Shown: positions 7,819 to 16,404 of the stretch, piece after piece
Numbering within the stretch: position 1 is the first letter of the stretch
Layout: each line of letters begins with the position of its first letter
Source: Botryllus schlosseri
Taxonomy: Eukaryota; Chordata; Ascidiacea; Stolidobranchia; Styelidae
Direction: 5' to 3'
NCBI GenBank assembly: GCA_000444245.1
Contig: ATSW01011921.1
Coordinates: forward strand, 1 to 22,383
Length of the DNA stretch: 22,383 nt
Made by a program: the position numbers and the translations under genes
The notes under the pieces: generated by a model
The model's input: the letters and a program-made list of their open reading frames with translations, nothing else
Database searches by the model: none
Told to the model about the DNA's origin: nothing

Positions 7819-10800
7819 TCAAGCCATAGCGAGCTGGCGTTGATAATGTTCCAAGTTCATCCGAATGAGATAGTGAGACACATCGTTCTTTTTCAAAGCG
7901 GCAAGGTCCGGTTGCTCTAAAAGTGTCTTTGCGTCTGGGAGGCACTGTGCGAGCGCGCCTGGAAAAGTCAAACAAAGAACGCGAGATCAGAATATCATCT
8001 AGTCGCCTATAGTTTGGCGAGAAATTCAATGGAATTGAAATTTCCGACTCAAACCACCCGACCCTGATGACTGCTAGACATAGACAATGTAGAACAAAAG
8101 GTCTCAAATTCTTTGGAGCTCGACCCGAATCTGAGTTTTATCAAGGTTTTGCTCCCAAAGCACCAAACTTTGGCTGAAATACGTTTTTACCGGCATGGCC
8201 TATGAAATAGAGAAGGTGCAGACAACCAATTGCAGTACTTTGAGAAACACTGTTATAGAAGATTGATTGAAAGAACGTATCTAGTTCTTGAATTAAAATC
8301 GAAATTCGTTTTCAAAACACACACTATGTTTAGTAACTAGATAACAATCAAGCAGATGTTTCTAGAATCTCGATAATAATCATTTTACCATATATTGTAA
8401 TAAAAATGGCAGGACAGGCAACAGCAATGAATTCTGCTATTCGCAAACATAATGGATAATTCTATTTCTAAGAAAAATCATCAAGAACTCAGATTTCAAT
8501 TTGTCGGGAGAGGCCGTTTATTTTTCCATTAATGTAATAAGAAAATAGGATTTTGAGCGCAAGCCATCTGTTCGCTTCGATTATTCGAATTTTTTTATGT
8601 CATTGACGTCATGTTTGGTGATACGGTAGTTGATATGTAAAGATATCTTGAATTCTCCACCAGTCGCTGACGATTACCCCTGACGAGTGTCAGCCAAAAA
8701 TATCTAGGTTCATTTTATTATCAATATATTACACAATTGTAAACTCCATAAGTATATTAAAATCAAACCATTGGCAAGCCTCAACGTAAGAAAATGGATT
8801 CTTATTATCACGAGGTGGACAGTGAACAGTGACAAAGTACTCAAGTATGGATTGCCTACTTGACCTAATTACTCCAGTGTTTGTGATTTTAGACTAATTC
8901 TACTCGACAGTTTTCAGTATATTAGGCAAAACTAGGTCTAGAATACTGCTTGAAAAATGGTTACTCTTGTACTCGAGTCAAAATTTATGACGTTACTTCT
9001 ACTTGAGTCACAACAACGGCTACTTAACCTCTTGGTGGCAGCACCCTCTTTGAAGCAGGATTTTTACTTTGCCCCTCCATATTTATCGTTTTAGGGAGCG
9101 TAGAGGGTTGAGATTTGTTACAAAGGGTAGATATGCGTATTCTTTCGAGAAAACAATCACGGTATCCACCCCTAACTCAATCGGACTTTGTTGGAATTGT
9201 ATCTAAAGGTTAATCAATTGTGGCGAAATCACATATCACGCGTCAGTGCTGAATCGAGTGAGGTACGTTTCATTGTTACATCAAAAATACACAATAATTC
9301 CACAAAATATGCCCCAAAGTACAAGTCAAGTTTGTACGTAACTATTCGCGAACACAGCCAACTAATTCTTCCAGTAATGGCTTGATGGAAAGCTGAGATT
9401 CGATAGGTGCCGCATTTTTTTTTCGAGGGAGATTTTTTGTTGTTGTACCCATGCATAATACGGTCCCCGATTTCAGGACAAAAAAAATCGGTAAAATTTT
9501 GCACCCATTATACATGGAAAACTAAGGTAGCAGTGACTTACCTGCTTTCGATGCGAGTTCAAGCGTTTTGGAGAAGATTGTGTGTCCGCTGGATTTCAGA
9601 GCGTCAGCGCCAGCCTCGATATCCACCCATCGGTCCTTCATGATCGCTTTGCACCATATCAAGTACTTGAAATCGTCAACGTTCAGATCCTGGCAAATTA
9701 CAATCATTCGGAGCTGGTCAGAAGCTTGTCATTTTTAAAATTGCGGGGTCACGTATGAAAATAGGCTTTTTATACAAATCATAAATATCGCGACAAAGAA
9801 TATGTTGTTATTGCCAAATTTATTCCACTTGCAACTTTGGCATTTTTGGCAATATGAGCATATTTTTTTAGTTGCAGAATATGAAAACGCCGACACAATG
9901 GTGCTGAAACACAAACCTGGTCATCATCGGTCATTTGCTTTTCCGAATCTTTCGCCAAGAAATCGAGCAGATCGAGAGCTTTCATGAAATCCACTTCGTT
10001 GGAATCGCTGTTCTCCTCGCCGATGTAGAGCTGGAGAGAAATAAGATTATTTGCTATTTATTCGACCATACCTATTTTACTACAATTTGTTACTGTGCCG
10101 TGGGTCAATCACGACGTCACATAGCTTTGTACGACATGTTTCGTATAAGTCGAGTGGGCTTCCGCAATGGAGAACAGTATTGAAACTATCTCAGTCTTAG
10201 TGGCAAGGAGCGTATCATTTCAATATTTGATAAAAACATCTGTATCTCGAATCATCGCCACAAGCACATATTTATCGTTCCGGATATGTTTGCCACTTTT
10301 ATTGCTACTTCGCTCAGTCATATCCAATATCTTTCAGTACCTTTATAAGTCTTTCGACTGGGAACACAGGCATGCTCTCGAGCGTCAATCCTAATTTTTC
10401 CAGCACAGCATTCGGTAACGTCTCCTGGTATTTCAAAATAGCCAGTTGCGAGTTTGTATCTGTTACAAAATGGAACATTTGAAATTGGCATGAACAAGAA
10501 AGTGACAATAATTTGCCTACAATTGGACACACTAGAAGTGCGGGTTTGTGGGAAAGTCAGCACAGTTTTCAAATCTATAACTGGATCTCTGGCTCACACG
10601 AGACGACAAACAGCATGAAAACAGATGCAGTTCTGACATTTGATACTAGGTCTATCCGCACTAAGTGGCTTCCAGAACATCACGTAAATTCAAGCAAGAT
10701 TTGCATGAAAAATTTCTGAATGTAATAACAGGGGGCCACAATTTTTTACACCGTGACCCCCTCTGAAAATTATGAAGAATCAAAGACCAGTCTGCAAAAT

Positions 10801-13800
10801 AACGGTGTAGCCAAAGAGCATTCATCATTAAATGACTTTGCCATCATCCACAAAAACAGCCCGAGACGCTACTTGAGTTATACAGATGTGCATTATTAGG
10901 AACAGTTTACATTATTCACGGAACGTTAAGGCCTGATACAAGAGCAACCATCCGTGAAAGAACATAAAGAATTAAACACAGGTGTGCACTGACCTTCTAT
11001 TGAGTGGCAAATCGAGTGTTCCGCTTCGTCTGAAAACGCTACCGCTAATTTGCTGAGACTTGTATAATGTTTTTTCTTCGCGCTGCTATCGACTTCAACA
11101 TCGGCGAGGTACCGTAAAGTGAGACTGGCAGACGTGAAATCACCTTAAAAAAATTCAATGAAGACTCTCGGAGGTACAGCACTTCAATATACTATTGAAT
11201 AATATATTGATATTGAAATAAACACAAATATTTTCGGCTGACACTCGCCAGGGGTAATCGTTAGCAGCTAGTAGAGTAGTGAAAAGAACATTGCCCGTAT
11301 ATACCTATTTGTGTCACCCAATCTTTAAACCTCATGAAAAACATGCGAATTCAAGCAATTTGAGGTTTCTACAGCAACTGCTATTCAGCATGATAAGATG
11401 ATATAAATATAACACAATAAACATGATGACACATTAATAAGTTCTTACAAATTCAGTTCACTTATTCAGTTAATGGATGGTTGAGCTTGTTTTAGCTCTG
11501 GTCATGTCTTAATTGCTGATTTTGTGGCGAAGTAAAGTAAACTCAAGGCAAAGAAGTAGCTTATTGCCGTGTTGGTATTTTTTGTTGATTTTAATTTTTT
11601 TTATTAGTCGAGTAGACTTAGAGAGGTTACATTTTTTCAAGGACTCCTGAAAAAGGATAGCAATGACTCGAGTCGCAACTTTTCGGTGACTCGGTTCGAC
11701 TTGGAAAATGACCTTACTCGAAACGATTTGTGTATTGACTCGATTTGTAATTGAGTCATTACACAAATCGTTTCGAGTAAGGTCATTTCAGACAGACTTA
11801 CCGGACTTGATCTGATGCAGCCAACTGATTCTCGGATGCGAAGAGAGAATATCGCAGATCTTGGCGCGATTATCCGGAGACGAGGTCGACTCTGACGTTG
11901 TGTATTCCAACAACCTTCGAAATTTTCTTCGTTCAAGAAACCAGCTGACCAGGAAATCCATAAAGCCCTTTTGACAGCAAAAGATATTAAGACAATCACC
12001 GAGGCTATTCAAAAATAATCTTTTTTCTTTCAAATTTTACTGGGCACTTTGTTAGGTTACCTAATAAAACGCTGCATACCAATTGTGGCTCAATTCCAAC
12101 CTGAAGAGGAATTGCTACAAGAGAGTAAACATTTGGATTTATTAAATAAAAATAAATGTAAACATTTTACTGGCTACCCATGAAATTGGTAGATTGTCTG
12201 AAAAAACGATACACGGCAAATTTGGCTTAACTCAAAACCAGAATAAGCGAAGTGATTGGAGTAAAAAATTTTGGACTTGGAAAAATAGTGTTTATGGCGG
12301 CAAATTCTTCAACTACGGTACTTATTATAGCTCTAACCACCGCAAATATTATGATTGGAAATTTCAAATTTTAAACATCAATAATTTGGCTTCCCTGTAG
12401 CTTTCTAATATAAGTTGTGCGAAACAGGTAGTGGGCCACCTCTTGACAAGTTGTGACTCGGTTTGTACTCGAGTCACTGTGCATGACTCGACCCCAGTCA
12501 TGTGACTCGAGACTAGGACGGCCAAGACAGACATTTCATAGTAACTTCGTAGAATAGTTTAGTCACCACTAGGGTTGGATTATCCGGATAACGGTTAACC
12601 GGTTAACCGCAGGTTTTTTTATTATCCGATATCCGGATATAAATCTGCCGGTTAACCGGATAAAATAGTATCGTTAATAATGTGTTTTAAACTTTTAGGA
12701 AGCTTCAATAAGTCGTATTGTCAGTGTTTCGCGCGGCCAATTAGCGGGATACGTCAATGCACTGTGTAGAACGCGACGCAATCTCCCGCTGAGAAGATCG
12801 CCAAATTAGGTCATTGATTGCCGCGAACTCGGCTATCGTTGCTGGCCTGATTTTTCGAGTCTTCAACAAGTTCCACTGACAGAATCACATCTGCAATAGC
12901 CTCTGTGGACATTATACCATGACTGGCCTACATAATCGCATCTGCATTGGCTTGGTGCTCACGATATTATCGCTGGCCTGCACAATCGCATGTGCAATAG
13001 GCATGGTACGAACGATATCATCGCTGGCATAACCATAGTCTCGGGCCGGGCATGCGTTGGCTCCTATCTCTTGGTGGCTTGGAGACAATATGCCGTTGAG
13101 ATTATTATGATCAGCGATTGTGATTAATGAGTGACATTGCGAAACTGAATGACATCGAATGTTCGCATTCCGGAAACATGTTCGTGCGTGCAAGCGTAAT
13201 TGATTTCCGCTGATACTAAATTCGAAAAAATCCAAACCACCTCGTTTTATTTAAAACACCCTCCTCATTTTTCGGCTGGCTACGGGCCTGATCATATTGT
13301 GAATTTCTCATGGATGAATTAGAGCGAGCTAGCATGTCGGCCTCAATTCCGGTATCAGCTACTCATCCTTCCAGTTCTGGACACCCAAACAGAATAATGG
13401 GCAAAAAGGAAGCACTGCTTTACTATATTCAGCCTTGCTTACTATAATTCAGCCCATTTTGTGGAAGCAGAAAGAGCATTTGATACGTCTGGACTCTTTG
13501 TTACAAAACTCGGTCCCGGCTACAGGATGCCACTATTGATGCGGTGTGCGTTATAAGGAGGAGCTGCAATTACACTGTGTAATGATTTTGCGATCCATTT
13601 TTCAGGCAGACCTCGTGAAATCGATTATCTCACTTAGGATTCACTATCCGGTTAACCGGTTAGCTAAATTCCAAATATACGGATATATCTGTTATCCGGA
13701 TAGTGAAAATTATTGATATCCGAACTAACCCTAGTCACCACATGATTGGTATTTCGTGTATCAGTCATGATACTTGGAAATTAGGGCCAGAAACTGTTAA

Positions 13801-15994
13801 AACTGAGACAAATTACGATATCATGAATGCGAGTCATTCTATATCACTCGAGCACAGTTGCAAAAGTGTGTTGAACAGGATTGAACCGAAAACTGAACAG
13901 AGAACATAATGACTGGACTCGAATTCGAGTAAAAACACCATGACTCGGACTCGACTCTACACTACCTGACTTGGACTTGACTCACCAACGAATTGAAAAT
14001 GACTCGACTTGACTCGAGTCAAAAGTCTAAAAGTGAGATTGACTTGTGACTCGGAACCTCTCAATTGTGATACCAAACAGAAAATATGTTCCAAACTTCT
14101 AAATAATGATCACCGAAATTTGATGTTTTATTTCTCTAATTAATGGACAAGCGTCCGACTTCTTACGTTTTGGAATTGAGGTATAATTGAGGAATCTTGC
14201 CACGGACCGGCGGTTGACAACCACTGGTCTAAAGTATTGCAATCCTAAACTGTTGTGCCACATGCTCGAATGTTGAAATTCGCAAAATTGACGGATACCA
14301 AAGTAACGCGCACAAATATGCACGTAAGCGATAAATTGACAGCACGGACTCACCAAATTTTCAAACTTTGCCACGTATCCAGACAACAACTTCTGGTCGT
14401 CTCTCCTATCGCAAACTTCCAGCAAAACACCGAAATCTTGATACTTTTCAGCCAAGGAAACGGCTTTATCCAACAATCCCACGTCCACTGAAGTCATGTA
14501 AAATAAGTTAACTATATGCGGGGGGGAGTAAGGGTTTATTTCAACACATGAATATACTGAAGGTTTCATCCGGCCTGAGCAATGTTGAGTAGACTGAAAA
14601 GTGCGTGTATTATCGAGAATATTTCTAACAGCAAATGTTTGGATTTTTAGTAAGAAATACTCCCTCACGACAGGTCACATTTGATATCAGATAATTCACC
14701 ATCAGGAACAAGCGGTTCGAGTTGACACCAAATTTCGATAAGGCAAAAAAGTGGATACAGATACACCAGTTATTCAAAGAAGCGAAAACGCCAATGCGAA
14801 ACCGTTGTAGGTTACATGGAGAATATAATAGTTACATGGAAATACAATTCAAATATATGGTCAGATCTTGTATTCCTCAAAACGCACACGCGGGGCTGAC
14901 GTCAGTATACGAACGGCGCATATGCAGAGAATTATGACAACTCATATAACCGTGAGAGCCTCTGTTTTAGTCGTTATAACGATATTCAACCGCCCAGTCA
15001 TCAAACTATTGCCATAATTCCATTGTTTGCGAATAACAGTGTAGCTAGAATAGAACCCCTATGATCCGTAATAGAATGTAATATACTGACGAGTGTGTTA
15101 GGCTCGATAACAAAGCATTTAGATGATTATCAAGGGCACAAGTTTCGAGGTTAATATTTTGGTATGATTTGACTAGTGCGGCCCGCGAGCGATCTGAAAA
15201 TTGCAGTCCGGCCCGTAACCCCTTCAATTGTTTGGAATTGAGCCAAAGTTGGTGTGCAGCGTTTTTTTCAACCAAACCAACAATTTCACCAGTAGCCAGT
15301 GGAATCTCAAAGAAAAGTTTTTTTTTTGGACAGCCCTAATTGTGTGCAGATCATGTGTATGTATATCATAAGTCGGTGTATATGCCGTAAAAACATCAAG
15401 GATAAAATATACAACGTCTTATTCCTCCATGCAAGGCTCTGTGAATTTTTGTAGAGGAAACATCCGAGAAGTAAATCCTCGAGCAAGTACTTACAAATGG
15501 GCCGGAGCACTGCATTCCTGCATCTTTTGAACGACTCCGAGACCTCCTCGTATCTAGCCGATAACGTAGGGATGTCGCAAAGCGACTCCATCTGCAGCTT
15601 ATAATCCGATAAAATCATATCGGCCAAGGTCGCGGCGTGCAAATGTAGAAGGGCCCTTTGTTGATTGCCGTCGGCTTCCGGTAGGCCGTGAGAGAATATC
15701 ATTTCATGCTGGAATGATGGCAAACTCGTCATTTACAAAACATCTCCAACCAGATATGCACAGACTACGGGGTTTTCAAAATAAGCAACTAAAACTAAGA
15801 CTTCTCATTTTTTAAAACGATGAAATATGTATTCAAACAATTACCTGTCGTAACAAAGTCTCCCGCATGCTGTGACGCCCGGAATGCACAGTCCACGGGC
15901 AGAACTCTATTCCTTGGCTCAATTGTAAAATACCCCTCATGTTTCTGAAGTCGTAGGCTGCGGCCAGCGTTGCCTGTCTGAGACAGGAAGCCTT
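7819..15994 (-). CDS. NUP133: Nucleoporin Nup133, C-terminal 444 aa in nine exons (5' partial)
   Basis: Nup133 is a scaffold protein of the Y-shaped Nup107-160 complex of the nuclear pore; its C-terminal helical domain binds Nup107. Exons in transcript order are 15994-15845, 15708-15495, 14487-14354, 11967-11802, 11143-10994, 10459-10341, 10030-9917, 9689-9542 and 7958-7819. All introns are GT-AG and the phases are consistent, giving 1335 nt (445 codons including TGA at 7821-7819). Segments that align with vertebrate Nup133 from memory include FSHGLPEADG, VSLAEKYQDF, DFLVSWFLERRKFRRLL, ISWLHQIKSG, SAKKKHYTSLSKLA, QETLPNAVLEKL and LYIGEENSDSNEVDF. The final exon encodes LPDAKTLLEQPDLAALKK and ends QRQLAMA. 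The N-terminal beta-propeller and about 60 percent of the usual 1150 aa are missing and should lie beyond 22383. The 15994 border is an acceptor (TTGCTTAG), so the preceding intron exceeds 6.3 kb. Exon borders are predicted by eye. Confidence 0.92.
8663..8740 (+). repeat. Stem-loop repeat family, copy B
   Basis: The copy contains CGATTACCCCTGACGAGTGT CAGCC, with a perfect five-pair stem CTGAC (8680-8684) and GTCAG (8689-8693) around the tetraloop GAGT. An A-rich stretch and an AATATATTA-type tail follow. Its sense orientation is opposite to Nup133, whose last intron it occupies. It shares about 70 bp with the copy at 11195-11280. Confidence 0.6.
8811..9020. repeat. Decayed AGTACTCAAGTA-type hAT relic
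   Basis: The start, GAGGTGGACAGTGAACAGTG ACAAAGTACTCAAG, resembles the terminus at 22109 (CAGAGGTGGTCAGTAACGAA) after point changes. Words such as TACTCGAGTC, TACTTGAGTC and ACTTCTAC follow to about 9010. This pattern is typical of hAT-like non-autonomous elements with a GAGGTGG terminus. No right-hand inverted repeat or target duplication is clear. Confidence 0.45.
11195..11280 (-). repeat. Stem-loop repeat family, copy C
   Basis: Read on the minus strand this gives AACGATTACCCCTGGCGAGT, then GTCAGCCGAAAATATTTGTG and an AATATCAATATATTATT tail. The stem is CTGGC/GTCAG around GAGT, with one G-U wobble that pairs only in this orientation, which supports minus as the RNA sense. It lies in the Nup133 intron between exons 11967-11802 and 11143-10994, in the same sense as the gene. 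Confidence 0.6.
11655..11790. repeat. GACTCGAGTC-family fragment with a 36-bp hairpin
   Basis: The fragment includes ATGACTCGAGTCGC near 11662 and ends in a near-perfect inverted repeat. The arms are 11706-11741 and 11753-11788, 36 nt each with one mismatch, separated by an 11-nt spacer. It lies in the Nup133 intron with only 13 nt between the splice donor (intron base 1 at 11801) and the first hairpin base at 11788. In pre-mRNA this would fold into a long stem beside the 5' splice site. Confidence 0.7.
12833..13040. repeat. Degenerate 51-55 bp tandem repeat inside the hAT
   Basis: About three and a half units share CGCTGGCCTGCACAATCGCA -type cores followed by TGCAATAGGC-like words. The clearest are 12911-12965 and 12966-13016, with a partial unit from 13017 and a poorer one before 12911. 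The units differ by roughly a quarter of their bases, so the array is old. Confidence 0.5.
13449..13582 (+). pseudogene. hAT transposase C-terminal dimerisation remnant
   Basis: The frame reads SAHFVEAERAFDTSGLFVTK, the conserved ERxFSxxG motif of the hAT C-terminal dimerisation domain. A one-base deletion near 13509-13512 then moves the sequence to the frame RSRLQDATIDAVCVIRRS, which ends at TAA 13580-13582. The preceding part, from an ATG at 13312, is too decayed to align. The rest of the transposase, including the zinc finger and catalytic core, is not present in the 1164-bp element, so it could move only with a transposase supplied by another copy. Confidence 0.75.
14150..14226 (-). mobile_element. 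hAT terminus fragment
   Basis: Read on the minus strand from 14226, CAGTGGTTGTCAACCGCCGG TCCGTGGC is a classic hAT end of the CAGTGGTTCTCAACC type. The fragment fades by about 14150 and no partner end is visible. It lies about 130 bp downstream of a Nup133 splice donor. Confidence 0.6.
15175..15265. mobile_element. hAT-type GCGGCCCGCGAG fragment
   Basis: The stretch GTGCGGCCCGCGAGCGATCT, with AGTCCGGCCCG and GAGCCAAAGTTGGTGTGCAG, matches the pattern of a widespread group of hAT termini (CGGCCC tracts followed by a gap and TTGGTGTGCA). About 90 bp remain, inside the 1007-nt Nup133 intron between 15495 and 14487. The boundaries are approximate. Confidence 0.5.
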
Positions 15995-16087
15995 CTAAGC
16001 AAAAGCATTTCAGTGTGTGGTTACGAGAGCTGAACTATTGATAATACGCTGTCGAATAAATGAGAACTGATAAGTATTGCTATAATC

Positions 16088-16404
16088 CAGGGCCGGCCAA
16101 CCTTTTTAGCCAAAGGGCCACATTCGATTGATGAAATACTGCGCGGGCCACTTAACGCGCGAAGCGCGAAAAAAATTTGAAGTTCATAGGTCAATAATAT
16201 TGTCACTTGACTATATTGCGGGCCTGCCGTATATCGCTGGGCTAAGTTTACGAAGGCTATTCGGCGCATGGTCATATCGATATCGAAAACTGCGACCAAA
16301 ATGCGTCAATCTTTCCGTGCCTAGGTTTCATAGTTAACGATCTTACTGCGAGCGCAAACGCAAAGTCGCATATGTTGAACGACACTTTGTCCCGTAATCG
16401 CGAG
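16088..16404 (+). mobile_element. hAT terminus fragment (CAGGGCCGGCCAACC)
   Basis: The left end is CAGGGCCGGCCAACCTTTTT AGCCAAAGGGCCACATT, followed by GCGGGCCACTTAACGCGCGA, a pattern common to hAT elements. No matching right end is in the window. The fragment stops at or before the CAGACATGGGG terminus at 16405, so the next element may have inserted into it. Confidence 0.6.

Larger units (their letters stand above)
7959..9541 (-). other. Nup133 last intron with repeat relics
   Basis: This 1583-nt intron has donor GTAAGTCACT and acceptor GACTTTTCCAG. It separates the exon ending in LELASKAG from the terminal exon. It contains stem-loop repeat copy B and a decayed AGTACTCAAGT-rich relic, described separately. 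I saw no further exon on either strand. Confidence 0.8.
12570..13733 (+). mobile_element. 1164-bp hAT element with perfect 8-bp TSD
   Basis: The element is flanked by the same 8 bp, GTCACCAC, at 12562-12569 and 13734-13741, the target-site length typical of hAT transposons. The ends are imperfect inverted repeats: TAGGGTTGGATTATCCGGAT on the left and, reverse complemented, TAGGGTTAGTTCGGATATC on the right. Subterminal arrays of GGTTAACCGGTTAACC and ATCCGGATA occur at both ends. The interior keeps the 3' end of a transposase gene and a tandem array. The preserved target duplication shows a single later insertion into the GACTCGAGTC-family element, inside a Nup133 intron. Confidence 0.85.
12430..14060. 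mobile_element. GACTCGAGTC-family element split by a later hAT insertion
   Basis: GACTCGAGTC-type words occur on both outer flanks, at 12455-12515 and again at 13910-14060, but not in the middle. The middle is the 12570-13733 insertion. Removing that insertion leaves about 470 bp, the expected size for a short non-autonomous element. The outer ends are not sharply defined and no target duplication was found. Related copies sit at 7142-7500, 11655-11790 and 21323-21520, the last starting with a hAT-type CAGTGTTGGG terminus. Confidence 0.55.
11968..14353 (-). other. Largest in-window Nup133 intron, filled by nested transposons
   Basis: The intron is 2386 nt, with donor GTGAGTCCGTG and acceptor TTTTGCTGTCAAAAG. 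Most of it is a GACTCGAGTC-family element (about 12430-14060) with a second hAT element inserted into it, plus a third hAT terminus at 14226. The remaining 12000-12430 is A/T-rich with no recognised feature. Confidence 0.8.

Noticed and set aside
7562-8107. 181-codon minus-strand frame
   Set aside because: It overlaps the Nup133 terminal exon in a different frame, matches nothing known, and crosses the acceptor and the stop of the real exon.
9229-9504. Minus frame just downstream of a Nup133 donor as the last Nup133 exon
   Set aside because: It has no similarity to the Nup133 C-terminus, while 7958-7819 matches it and keeps phase and stop.
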